64,000 nt of DNA from NCBI RefSeq assembly GCF_963583255.1, contig NC_084816.1:23830119-23894118 (forward strand), written 5' to 3'. Below are positions 34,754 through 46,815 of this stretch, piece by piece. The notes under the pieces are model-generated. The model was not told where the DNA came from. It made no database searches and saw only the letters and a program-made list of their open reading frames with translations. A program made the position numbers and the translations under genes. The DNA comes from Pyrus communis (lineage: Eukaryota > Streptophyta > Magnoliopsida > Rosales > Rosaceae). How positions within the stretch are numbered: the first letter of the stretch is position 1; every line of letters begins with the position of its first letter.

Positions 34754-35229
34754 ACGGTAGAAAGTTATTCAGTCTAATTAAAACATTGCTAGGCTAGGCT
34801 AGGCCGGGGTATGCAGTGGCTCGGCGCAGCGCGCGTAGCCATAGGTGGTATCGGGGCGTATCGGCAAGTTTTGTTGTGAACCCGGCACGTAACCCAACGC
34901 CGGATGGCGTATTTCACCCAACCAAAGTCGTCAGCTTTTCCAACTCCCTGAATTACTCTGACGCTAACGTTCCTCCCTTTCGAGACCGGATTCTCGCTTA
35001 ATACTCTTTGGGAATGTTTTGAAAATTTATAAATCGTGTTCATTCATCATATATTAAGTATATTAAGAATAATTCAGTACACGAAATATTATAATACAAT
35101 TGGTTGAATTTTGTTTTTTCTATTTTCCCATGAAGTGCATTATTACATTTGATATACCGTCTCGTGTTTCCAATACATTAAAAAATCTCTCAAGATGAGA
35201 AATTCTCATGGTACATGATTGTGCCCAAC

Positions 35230-37015
35230 TAGGTTGGGTAATTCCTGACACGATCTGATAACCCGACACGATATGACACAAAATTAACAGGTGTTCGGGT
35301 CAACACGATAATAAATCGAGTCGTTATCGGGTAACCCGATAAGCACTTGTTAAGATAACGGGTTGGTTCGGGTATAAGCGTGGATAACACGATACACGAT
35401 AAGCAAAATATTAATTTTATAATTTTATAATCCTAAAAAAATACTATAATAATTATATATATTAATTTAACAATTTTATACCCCTAAAAACTATAATATA
35501 TATATATATATATATATTAAATTAAATATTAAAAATTGGTGATTATTGGATCAGCTTAAATATACATATCATTCAATTTCTTAAGTGTTATGCGTACAAA
35601 ATAAATAAATTTAAATTTACTTGTTTGTATATGCTTCGAGATCACATCAGCAAAAAATTGCAAAAAAAAAAAACATTCAGAGATTAAGTAATGAGACAAA
35701 ACTTTTCGACTGTTATTAACGAAAAATCACGATTTTAACGATTATTTTAACTTCGATTTTGATATTTTTTTTACAGCTACACTCCTTGACTCTATATGAA
35801 TACAATGAATGAACTCGATTTTCAATTTAAAATATTTACATTAATAGATACCACAAAATCTTATGTTATACCTAATGAAAATATGAATAAACTATTTAGT
35901 GTTAGTGAATCTATCGTTTTGATGGGATACACATTCTACGAAACTAATTTCAACGATCCAACCGTCAAACTTGTTTTTATATGTTTCGAGATCGCATATG
36001 CTAAAAATCACAAAAATCAAAGATTCAAAGATCAAGTAACGGGACAAAAAAATGTCGACGGTTATAAACGAAAAATCACTATTTAACGGTTATTTTAACT
36101 CCGATTTTGATGAATTTTTACAGCTACACTCCTTGACCATATATGAATACAATGAATAAACTCGATCTTCAATTTAAAATATTTACACTAGTGGATACCA
36201 CAAAATCTTATGTTATACTTAATGACAATATAAATAAACTCAAGTGTTAGTGAATCTATCATTTTGATGGGATACACATTCTACAAAACTAATTTCAACG
36301 ATCCAACCATCAAACTTGTTTGTATATGCTTCATGATCGCATACACCAAAAATCGTAAAAAAAACAAACATTCAGAGATCAAGTAACGAGACAAAACATT
36401 TCGACGGTTATCAACGAAATATCACGATTTAATGGTTATTTTAACTCCGATTTTGATGATTTTTTACAACTACACTCCTTGATCCTATGTGAATACAATG
36501 AATGAATTCGATGTTCAATTTAAAATATTTACACTAATGGATACCATAAAATCTTATTTCATGATGATCTATGAAAATTGAGGATTTTGTAAAAGGAATA
36601 ACATGCAAGTTTTAAGTTCCAGTGGCAAGGTTTCAACTTTTGAGAAAGGTTTCACAACCTTGAAAACAAAAATTCTTTCATTTTGCATATCCTTGCACAT
36701 TTAATATTTTGTAATAGACTAGTAGTGCATGAATGTTTGTTTATTAGACTCTTATTTTTTAGTGTAGATGTAGTACTTAACCGACAAATGTGTTTTAATG
36801 TTTTAAAGTAATATTTATGTGGTAATGTGTGGTATGTGCAAATTTAAGAAAAAAAATATATTTTTCTTAACGGGTCATAACGGGTCGGGCCAAGTGACCC
36901 GATCTGTTAAGGACCCGTTAAGATAACGGGTGTAACACGATACGATCCTTTAAGATAACATGTGTTACACGAAAACGACACGAACATAATAAACACGATC
37001 AGTTTGCTAGGCCTA
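35230..37015. mobile_element. hAT-like non-autonomous element (1,786 bp)
   Basis: Bounded by TGCCCAAC at 35222-35229 and again at 37016-37023, an exact 8-bp target duplication as made by hAT elements. Ends read TAGGTTGGG... and ...GCTAGGCCTA, short TAGG-type inverted termini. Subterminal regions on both sides are rich in repeated words ACACGA, AACCCG and TAACGGGT, as in hAT subterminal transposase-binding arrays. The interior has no transposase; it holds the tandem array at 35620-36560. The ORF at 35796-36086 lies within one repeat unit and is not considered a gene. Confidence 0.65.
35620..36560. repeat. Tandem array inside the hAT-like element (about 347-bp period)
   Basis: The phrase ACAGCTACACTCCTTGAC recurs at 35774 and 36120, and as ACAACTACACTCCTTGAT at 36468. 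Each unit also has GTATATGCTTCGAGATC, TCGACGGTTAT and ATACAATGAATGAACTCGAT. About 2.7 units are present with modest divergence. Confidence 0.8.
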
Positions 37016-37417
37016 TGCCCAACTATCTTACAAAACGCGTTTAACTCTTAATTGATAACTATCTAACAAAACGCTTTTAACTCTTAATCAAAAACCAAAT
37101 TCAAACAATAAATAACCAAAATTTACACGGTGAAAAATCACTTTTACTGACTCACATAGACTATTACTTGAGAATAAGAATCATCTCCGGAATCTCTTTA
37201 TGAAGATTCTAAAAATCTTCAAATCGTATCTGTTTATTGTATTTCATTTCCGCCTTAGAAGCGAGACATAACCACCAACACCAAAACCAAACACCCAGCG
37301 CCCGCAGAAGAGAGAGAAACAAGAGAAAGATATGATGATGAGAATAAAAAAGAAATAGAAAACTGAAAGCGCAAGAGAAAAAAAAAAGAAATAAAAAAAA
37401 GGAGTGTCTGATCGTAT

Positions 37418-37450
37418 ATATATAATTATATCTATATATATAGAGAGAGA
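37418..37450. repeat. TA/GA microsatellite in ATG18g leader region
   Basis: A TATATA-rich stretch runs directly into GAGAGAGA about 210 bp upstream of the ATG18g start. It is probably in the promoter or 5' UTR. Confidence 0.6.
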
Positions 37451-37654
37451 ACTTAGCGAAGCACGACGAGACCACACGCCTTGTTGAGGAGCCTTGTTGT
37501 TGTTGCAGTTGAAGTCAAAGACCTTCCTAATCATAATCATCAACTGTAATTAGCGGATGCTATATAATCCGATCGCCAGCGATCGGAGATGCTCATCGGA
37601 GGTGGAGGCTGAAGGAAGATACAAAGTGCTAGGTGAAGGCGGTGGCGGTGGAGG

Positions 37655-40600
37655 ATGAAGAAGAGTAAGGGGAAGAACAATGGCTTGTTGCCGAACTCGC
37701 TTAGGATTATTTCGTCGTGCCTTAAAACTGTGTCGACGAATGCGAGCAACGTCGCTTCTACTGTTCGCTCTGCCGGTGCCTCTGTAGCTGCTTCGATTTC
37801 TGCTTCCGAGGACCAGAAGGATCAGGTGTAAAAACAATTTCCTAATTTTGCTTATTTTTAATTGAATTTTATTTCCTATTTTAGCTTCTGAAGTAGTGAT
37901 TATTCATGTCGTAATTATTCTGGAGATTATTGTTGTTATTTTACTTTCCGTATTGTTTGTTGAAGTAGTGATTATTCATGAAATTTTAGGGCGGGAAGGA
38001 GGTTATAGTCAGTGGCAGCATTGCGGAGGTCGAATCGCTGGATTCGTATTTGTTTGGCTCCAAAGTATTTACTGAGCTTGAATTTTTGGAAAATGATTTG
38101 TTTTTTGTTTTGGCGGCGAATGGATTTGGCTACAATACTTACATGTATACAAAACAATCACAATATTTAGTTCAGTTTTATGTTGCCTTATGTGAATTAG
38201 CAAACTTTGGGTTGAGTTTCGTCGAAATTGAGTGTTTCCGTTTTAGCTGGGAACGTTTCTTCAGTTTATGTTGCTTTAAGTGAATTGGCAAAGCTTCTTG
38301 GTTGAATTTTGGAAAGTGATTTGTTTCTGCTTTAGTGGTGAATATTCTCGTCAGTTTATGTTGCTATAAGTGAATTAGCAAACTTTGGGTTGAATCTGGC
38401 GGTTACTACGGTGATTTTTCTTATTGAGTTTTGATCGATGCGTTATTTGATTACTGTGTATATACTAGGCTACTAGTTAACTTCCATTGGTGAAACAGGT
38501 AACCTGGGCTGGCTTTGACAGGCTAGAGCTTAGTCACTCTACCTTCAAGCATGTTCTCTTACTTGGTTATCAGAATGGATTTCAAGTTTTCGATATGGAA
38601 GATGCCTCTAATTTCAGTGAACTAGTTTCAAAGCGCGATGGCCCGGTTTCGTTCTTACAGATGCAGCCCTTTCCTGCTGCATCTGATGGTAACCAAGGGT
38701 TCAGAACCGCGCATCCTTTGCTGCTGGTTGTTGCTGGTGATGACACTAATGGTGCGGGAATTGTTCAGAATACTACCCACTTGGGAGGGACAGGCAGAGA
38801 TAGTAATTTGGAGTCTCGGCCGGGGAACCCTGTCAGCTCTCCTACAGCTGTTCGGTTTTACTCCCTTAGGTCCCAAGGTTACGTACACGTTCTGAGGTTT
38901 CGGTCTGCTGTGTGTATGATTAGATGCAGTACTCGGATAGTAGCTGTGGGTCTTGCAAGTCAAGTAAGCACTCGGTTACATGTGACATAAAATAGAATTT
39001 GACAAGTTTAAACTATGAGATCGAATAATTTTAAATTACACCTTCTGTATAAAGAGATTGGATGCTGATTACTGACCTTCCTGACATTTGGTTGCAGATT
39101 TACTGCTTTGACGCACTCACCCTTGAAAACAGATTTAGTGTTCTTACCTATCCTGTTCCTCAGCTAGCAGGGCAAGGATCAAATGGGTTTAATGTTGGTT
39201 ACGGCCCAATGGCTGTGGGTCCTAGGTGGTTAGCCTATGCTTCCAACAGCCCTCTAGTGTCAAACACAAGTTGCTTAGGCCCCCAAAACCTCACTCCTTC
39301 TCCCGGAGTTAGTCCATCCACATCCCCTGGCAATGGTAGTTATGTGGCTCGTTATGCAGTGGAGTCTAGTAAACAGTTGGCTGCTGGAATAATTAACCTG
39401 GGTGACATGGGATGCAAAACCTTGTATAAATACTGTCAAGAGATGCTCCCTGATGGATCTAACTCTCCAATATCGTCAAATTCAGGCTGGAAAGTTAGCA
39501 GGCATGCAGGCACAGAAATGGATAATGCAGGGATGGTTAGTTCTTTGCTTAGAATGAATATTTATGTACTGCAACTTTTCATTAAGTTAATGAAAATCTC
39601 ACCAATGATCTCTTGTCTAGGCTTGGAAGCTATGAAATTGAAGAATCTATTTCTCATATTGATTCTCACTTTGTTCTTTATCCTGGACATGGTGTCTTGT
39701 TTGCTTTAGGATGATAATGTGCGCAAGTTTTTCGTATATCAATCCTTAACTTCATTTAATTCTTGAAATAGCTCTTGATGGTACTTGATATATCATTAGT
39801 AGGATTGCTAGATTAGACCTTGTTAAACGATTTTAGACTGTAGGATGCTTGCTTCTCACCATGATAAACACTGATACTGACATAGAGCACAAAGCACTAT
39901 CGCATCCTTGTAGACTGCCCTCTTTACCTTTCCTATGTTGAATATAAATGTAAATGGAGCTGTTAATAATTTAGCCTATAAGAGCTATAAGATTTAGGAA
40001 AAAGAAATGGGATATGAAATTATTACGTGTTGATTATCAGATGTTTAGGACAGTGTTGTCTTATGCCTAAATTGATGGCCAGAAGTTTTAGCTTTAGCTT
40101 GAGTGAGAAGCTCTTATTCATTACTTGGTTAAAACAATTTCTTGCAGGTTGTTGTCAAAGATTTTATTACCCGAGCTGTTATATCGCAGTTTAAAGCTCA
40201 TACTAGTCCAATATCTGCACTGTGTTTCGATCCTAGTGGGACCCTTCTCGTTACTGCCTCAGTATATGGAAATAATATTAATATTTTTCGGATAATGCCT
40301 TCATGCAAACGCAGTGGATCAGGTGTTCAAAACTTCGATTGGAGCTCTTCTCATGTGCATCTTTACAAACTGCATCGTGGAATATTATCAGCTGTTAGTA
40401 TATATGGAGTTTTGAAGATGTTCATTCAGTTCTTTTCTGTAATTTTTGTTGTATTTTCTATCCATGCATTTTTCTAAATTTTTATCATTTGACAGATGAT
40501 CCAGGACATTTGCTTTAGTCATTACAGTCAGTGGGTTGCTATTGTTTCGTCCAAGGGGACCTGCCATGTTTTTGTTTTATCCCCTTTTGGTGGTGATGCT

Positions 40601-42586
40601 GGATTTCGGCTTCCTAATAATCACGGTGAAGAACCCTCCCTGTGCCCAATTTTAACCCTACCTTGGTGGTCTGCTTCTTCTTGCATCATTAATCAACAAT
40701 CTTTTCCACCGCCACCACCTGTTGCTCTTTCCGTGGTGAGCAGGATAAAGTACAGTAGTTTTGGATGGCTTAGCACAGTCAACAATGCCACTGCTTCAGC
40801 AACAGGGAAGGTCTTTGTGCCTTCTGGTGCTGTTGCTGCAGTTTTTCATAATTCTTTATGTCAGAGTCTTCAGCACAGTAACTCAAGGAAGAGTACCTTG
40901 GAACATCTATTAGTTTATACTCCGTCGGGTCATGTAGTTCAACATGAACTTCAGCCAAGGATAGGGGTAGAACAGAGTCATAGCGGTCTAAGTACCCAGG
41001 CAGCCACATCTATGCATATGCAGGACGAAGAGCTGAGATTGAAAGTTGAACCTATTCAATGGTGGGACGTGTGTAGGCGGTCAGACTGGCCAGAAAGGGA
41101 GGACAGTAGTTTTGGTACCACATCCGATAGACAAGAGGTGGCTGACATAATCCAGAACAAATCAGGTTCTGATGGTACTCATAGAATGGAATCTCTAGAC
41201 TTAAATGTTGCTGTTGGGGGCGAAAGGAGACTGGAAACTTATTCTGGGAAGGTCCATGATAGGTCCCACTGGTACCTCTCTAATGCAGAGGTGCAAATCA
41301 GTTCTTTGAGATTACCAATATGGCAAAAGTCTAAGGTAGTTCTTGTTTCAAGGTTACATATCCAGTTAATATTTTTCTCTGTTTTGGTGGTAATTTACTT
41401 TTTTCTGTTCTAGATTTGTTTTTACAGGATGGGCTGTCCAAGAGCTGATAGTTTCACCGGTGGAGAGTTCGAAACTGAAAAGGTCCCTGTTCATGAAATT
41501 GAAATGAGACAGAAGGATTTGTTGCCTGTTTTTGAGCAGTTCCATTTCATCAAATCAAGCTGGGATGACAGGTGACGACCGTTTTATCTATAGTTCCCAC
41601 ACATTGTAGTGACTCTATAATCGAAATAATATAAGTGCTTTGATCCTTTGAGATGCTGGTGCCTGAGCTTACCAGGCCGAGGGCACAATACTGTTATGTG
41701 TTTCATTCGTGTCTTTCGTCCTTCAACCATTCTGATTCTTGTTAAATGCTCGCTTCATTGTATGATTCAGAAGCCTTGCTGGTGGGACGTATCCCAGTCA
41801 TACTTTGCCACCTCATCAAGCTGAAGACAAGACCTTGGAAGAGACTGTTATATGTCACTCGAAGCCTGCATCACTTAGCTCCACTGAAAGCTCAGATGGG
41901 GGTAAGTAAACCCGTATGTTGGGCCTCTTATAAAATTCTTTCTTATAGATGATATTCCATTCTGATCATTTTAACTAATTGTTCCACATAATTACTATTT
42001 TGAATCTATATCAGGTTCGTCAAGAAGAATTGAGCATTTTCTTGATTTGGATCAAATAAACAATGAGAAGCCCCGCACAACAGTGTATCAGACCTTGGAT
42101 GGCGCGGAAAGAAGAGCCAATACAATTGTTGAGCCTTCGTTAGAAAACCATGTAACTTTCAGCATTCGGCGTACTCCATCTGAACATTTTAAGAACATCG
42201 ATTCTCAAGTCAACGGCTGTGTCACCAACAGTTTGCCTGTGTTAGAAAGTAAATTGAGTTCAGGAGGAAGAGTTTCTGCTGAAGAAGGCCCAGCATTTAA
42301 AGCAATTGGGGTCAGGGAGGTCTCGGTTTTATACTCTGATCAACATGCTTCAAGTACCGATATCGTGGCAGAGGGGGCTTCCACTTTGCAGCATCCGATA
42401 GATCTTTCACAGTTTTTCCAGGAGGAGCATTGTAATGCACTGGAGAAGAATGGATGCAATGGGCTAACTGAAGTCGTAGGTGACGATGTTGACAGCGACA
42501 GTAGCCACTGCGATAAGGTGAAACCCGAAGGCGCGGAAGATGGTGAAATGCTTGGAGGCATATTTGCCTTTTCTGATGGAGGTTAA
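37655..42586 (+). CDS. ATG18G: ATG18g-like autophagy protein (WD40 + BCAS3)
   Basis: PROPPIN-family beta-propeller protein expected to bind PI3P/PI(3,5)P2 on autophagic membranes; the g subtype carries a C-terminal BCAS3 domain. Exons 37655-37825, 38499-38963, 39098-39535, 40148-40393, 40496-41335, 41414-41571, 41771-41901, 42015-42586 give 1,006 residues with all junctions in frame. The N-terminus (KNNGLLPNSLRIISSC) is Ser/Ala-rich. WD-type repeats start at VTWAGFDRLEL, with SVCMIRCSTRIVAVGL, AHTSPISALCFDPSGTLLVTAS and QWVAIVSSKGTCHVF. Lipid-binding FRRG is replaced by LHRG (433-436), as I recall for the g type. BCAS3-region landmarks are YTPSGHVVQHEL and WWDVCRRSDWP. The tail is acidic and low-complexity. 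Start ATG follows an in-frame GGAGG context and gives the family N-terminus. A hAT-like element ends about 640 bp upstream. Confidence 0.9.
38170..38400. repeat. Three diverged units in ATG18g intron 1
   Basis: CAGTTTTATGTTGCC / CAGTTTATGTTGCTT / CAGTTTATGTTGCTA, each followed by (A/T)AGTGAATT(A/G)GCAAA, begin near 38173, 38257 and 38351. The units are roughly 85-95 bp. Non-coding. Confidence 0.6.
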
Positions 42587-43236
42587 AATCCAAAGCTATT
42601 GCCACACTACATCATCGCACAAGCTAACTTTTAAATTTCAACGATAAGTTTAGTTGAGTTGATAGCAACGACCTCATTGTATTTTTCTTTTTGCAGGTTG
42701 ATCTATAAGTACAAAGCTGCGTGTTGCCTATTCCGACAATCAATAAGAAATGCACGACGTTAACGTGTTGCCAAAGCAAAGGTTACTTCTCTTCTCACTC
42801 TCGGAATTGTATATATTATAGATGGAAATTCAAATTTTTTTATGGATTGTGGTTAGCTGTGGGTTGACAAGGGTTTGTAGAAAGTGGATTTTGGAAGTGG
42901 TATTGCTCGCGTTGAACTATTCGCCGATCGTCCTCTTATGTCCTGTACAGATAAATTTGGTATGAAACAAAGTTCTCTCCAAGTTTGTACAACTATACTT
43001 TTATTCTTCGGATATGATGAAATGGAAACCCCAAAAAAAGAGAAAGAAATGAGAAAAAAGTACACGGTTTGATGGTAAGGTGTGCATTCTCATAACTAAA
43101 CTAGTTTACTGGAAGGTGTAAAAGTTATGCTAGAATTAACCATGAAACTCGCTGCCTGTGCGATGGTACGATGTTTTATGGTTAATTCGGGACATCTTCA
43201 TTCTTAATTGGTGGCGGGGGTGGGGTTTGAATTGAC
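42587..43236. other. ATG18g 3' region
   Basis: A probable 3' UTR intron may end at the TTTTTGCAG acceptor near 42697. The rest is AT-rich with no gene seen. Confidence 0.35.
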
Positions 43237-43434
43237 GGAACCGGATCCCCTCTTGAGCATGGGGATCGGAACCTACTGAGCAGCCCATCTAGGCTCTTGA
43301 AATTTGATTCAATGACTGTAGTTATTATAATTTTTAAAGGAGCCCTCTGTTTGTAGCTGTTGAATTAAATTTCAAGGGTCCAAATGGGCTGCTCAACTGG
43401 CTCCAATCCCCATGCTCAGAAGGGGATCCGGTTC
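43237..43434. mobile_element. MITE with 10-bp target duplication (198 bp)
   Basis: Exact TTGAATTGAC repeats at 43227-43236 and 43435-43444 flank an element with long inverted ends: GAACCGGATCCCCTC...GAGCATGGGGAT...GAGCAGCCCAT mirrored by ATGGGCTGCTC...ATCCCCATGCTC...GGGGATCCGGTTC. Arms are about 75 bp. The 9-10 bp duplication and long arms fit a Mutator-like MITE. Confidence 0.8.
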
Positions 43435-43444
43435 TTGAATTGAC

Positions 43445-44906
43445 ATCCTCCAACGGGAGGAGAAGCGCAACTAGATTATGACCGGTGGGTTTTTGCCACA
43501 GTAATATGGGCCTGCGTGCAATAAGCAAATACCAAAACTTGTAATTTTCACAAAATTGAAAGTTATCAGCGACAATTGTTTATTGAACTTAAAACTTCTT
43601 AACAAAATAGAAAGTAACATCAAAGTCTTAACAAAACGAAAATTAAATGTCGTTAAATTGAATACGTTCGTGAAATTTAAATCCATGGCATGCATACACA
43701 TTACACTACAATTTCTTTAAAAGTAAAACCCATAAACTAATTTTAGATTTGATTGCTTATTGGGTGGAGGGTTTTCCTAAAGTAACGAAGCTCTAAATTT
43801 TTTTTTAGTACATCGATATTTTTACACTAGAAAGAGGGGGAGTTCTGCTAAGCCACATAATAAGTAATTTAATTTAGTATTGAATTCGTCATCCATGAGA
43901 TTCAAACTTAAGACCTTTCACTTCCAAATAAAGAGAAATATCATTAGATTGTAATACTAAATGGCGTAATAAACCTCCAAATAATCCCAAACAATTCGTA
44001 TGCCAAGTTTTCAAAAAACTATGGGCAACATTTTATCAGTGCTTACGTGGGTTTGGATATGGATCCTCCATATAGAATCGTATTGATTGGTCATTTGATT
44101 TAGGCCTTAACTTTAATTAGTTTGTGTTTTGGTCGCAGAATACCAAATTAGTCATGAGGAGGACACCTCATACGACTTGTGTGGTGGTGGCGGCGGCGGC
44201 TGCTGCTGCCGTGTGTCCCTCCTATAATTGGAGTTGTCAAAGCCATTTTGTCACGGACTCTTTTAACTATGCAACGTAATTTAGATTATTTTATTATACA
44301 CTATTGCTTTTATTATAAAAGTAAAAAATTTATTCAGGCAAATTTTTCAAAAAGATTAATGAATCCAAATTAGATATTCGTATTCTTTTTTAAATGTGTG
44401 TCTTAGTTGAAAATAATGCATCATGTGAGCAATGAAGAAATAAATTGATGTTGAATTCGTTATTTACAATATTTAAATTTAACACATCTCGCTGATCACT
44501 GTAAAGTAATATTAAGTGAAAAAAAAATAATCATCAAACAATTGATTAAGGATAAACTATTTTTTTATTTGGTAATTGACTAAGATAGCAAATATTTATA
44601 GTATTTGGGAGATTAAATAAAGTAGAGGCTATTCCGTTGACGTTGATAAAAACCTTCCCTCCCTGGCAACGTCTGTCAATCTGTCAGTCACTCAGTATTT
44701 TGTCGCTAAAGACGTTTTCCTTTGAAACGTTCACTTTCAAGAAAAAGAAAGAGCCTTTCCATTTCAATTTCCACAAATTTATAATCCGTTTTTTTCTCCA
44801 ACACAAATTATATAAGATCTGCTCGATTCCGCATTACTGCTCCCGAGTCGAGTGCGGAGTCAAAAACTCGCCGCTGTGCTTCTAGGAAGTGAGCGAGAAG
44901 GCTACC
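43445..44906. other. Intergenic and AHP upstream region
   Basis: AT-rich spacer without a supported gene. A GGCGGCGGCTGCTGCTGCC-type triplet run lies near 44195. The last about 200 bp probably hold the AHP promoter and leader. Confidence 0.4.
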
Positions 44907-46815
44907 ATGGACGCCGTGGCTCAGTGGAGGAATCAGTGGTTTGACTACACTCAGTATCTGCGCCGAGAGGTTTCTGATTTTTTTTCCCTTTCTTCTTTGA
45001 CGTTTTAGTTAATCTCTACTGGGTTTTCTCTGCTGACCTCTGTTTGTTTCTATGGAAAGTTTTTTGGGGTTTCTCTGCTGACCTCTGTTTGTTTCCATGG
45101 AAAATTTTCTGGGGTTTCTCCGCTGGTATCTGTTTGTTTCCGTAGAATGTTTTCTGGGTTCTCTGCCGGCTAACTGTTTGTTTTCAGTGGAAATTTTTTA
45201 TGTGTATTGTTAATTTCACCAAAAGCAACTTAATTTTTGGTGTATATGATTAGTTCGCGTGTAAAGTTAGGAACTTTCAGATTAAAAGGGTGAAATGTTT
45301 ATAGAAATTACTGGATAGTCAGACGTAATTTCCCTAAAATACTTCCATTTGTGGTTCAAAACTGATGTGCCGTTGAAATAAACTTTGATTGTGGGGTTTC
45401 TGGTTGTGGTGAAAAGGGATTCTTGGACGATCAGTTTGCACAACTAAAGAAGCTGCAGGATGAAAACAGCCCGGATTTTGTAGTTGAAGTTGTTTCTCTT
45501 TTCTTTCAAGATTCCGAGAAGCTTTTCAACAATATGGCCGGGGCTCTGTGAGTTCTTCTTTTGTCTTAACCTTGAGTGATATTCTTTGATTTGCTTCACT
45601 TTCGGACAAATTTTGTTTGGTGGTAGCTGTGCGAAAACAATGTTAATTTGGGTTTCGTTTATTTTTCGTAGAGAACAGAACGTTGTAAATTTCAAACAGG
45701 TAGATGCCTATGTCCATCAATTCAAGGGTAGCAGTGCCTGGTAATTCCAAGCTCTTTTTCCTTATTATTTGAAAGTCTCTTCTCTTTCAACTTGAATACC
45801 TCGCTTGCCTCAAACGATAGTGCTTTGAATTTCTGAGAACTGGTCTGCTTGTTAATTGAAACTTAGAGCACCTATGTGCTTTTGCAAAAAATTTGTACTT
45901 TTGTTGTTTTTTGAAGTTTTTTAATTGGACATTGATTCCGTTGGTTTGCAGGATAGGTGCATTCAGACTTAAAAATGTATGCATCAACTTCAGAAATTTT
46001 TGTGAGGCTCAGAACCTGGAAGGGTAAGTGTTTTTGCTTCATGGTGATTTTCTCAATTTGTTTTCTCTGAATAAAATCTTCAGAATTTAGCCACTTATTA
46101 CTTCAAAAAGTGGTGTATCAGTTTAGGGCCTTGACACAAATTTGCACCCTAAATCGCGAGATGGATTTATTCTAGCTTGAGTCTCTAGCTGTTTTGAGCA
46201 CAATTTTGCATAGCTCACTTGTTTCTTGAGAAGAGATACCATCAATTGGAAATTTGTCAATGCGTATGCTCCTCCTTTCATTAACGCTACAATCACTTTT
46301 CGGACTAGAATTTGAAATCTTGGTATCTTGTGTTGGACTTGTATTTCATTTGTGTTTGAACTCAACCCTTGCGATGAAGAAAGGGTTTGTAGCATGGCAT
46401 TTGCATCTAAATGCAACTCAATAATGTTTTGTGTAGGTGTTTGAGATGTTTGCAACAACTGCAGCAAGAGAGCTCTGCACTTAAGAACAAGCTTGAAAAT
46501 TTATTCAGGGTAAGTAGTGAAAATGTTACTTAAGGTAGCTTGAATTTTCCGCGATGCTTTATTATTATCTAAAGGAATTCCTCGGTGTATTCCATGCTTG
46601 TGCGCTTGGGTTGATAACTTATGTTCTACCCTTGACACATTCATCCCTTACGATCCTCGAAAGCGTCCTTGAACTGCTGCCACGAACAATCTCAGCTTGG
46701 ATTTGACATTAGCTTCACTGCCCATATCTCATCCATTCATTGACTTTGTCCCTTTGGTTTTTAGTTGGAGCAACAAATCGTGGCTGCTGGCGGGTCAATT
46801 CCGATGATGGAATAA
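44907..46815 (+). CDS. AHP: Histidine-containing phosphotransfer protein (AHP)
   Basis: Two-component phosphorelay shuttle that passes phosphate from hybrid histidine kinases (for example cytokinin receptors) to nuclear response regulators. Exons 44907-44969, 45417-45547, 45672-45740, 45952-46023, 46437-46509, 46765-46815 give 152 residues, the usual AHP size, and six exons as in the family. The HPt signature is [12 protein letters not shown] with the phospho-accepting histidine at residue 80, so this is a true AHP and not a pseudo-HPt. Other conserved blocks: [46 protein letters not shown]. All splice sites are GT-AG. It is closest in feel to the AHP1 type, but this is not tested. Confidence 0.92.

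Noticed and set aside
35796..36086. 96-residue ORF
   Set aside because: Lies inside one unit of a tandem array in the hAT-like element, is not conserved in the neighbouring units and looks like chance.
37209..37837. Minus-strand ORFs rich in Phe/Leu and Pro
   Set aside because: They are antisense to the ATG18g leader and first exon and arise from low-complexity sequence.
44179..44373. ORF starting MWWWRRRLLLP
   Set aside because: Product of a GGCGGC/CTGCTG triplet run, not protein-like further on.
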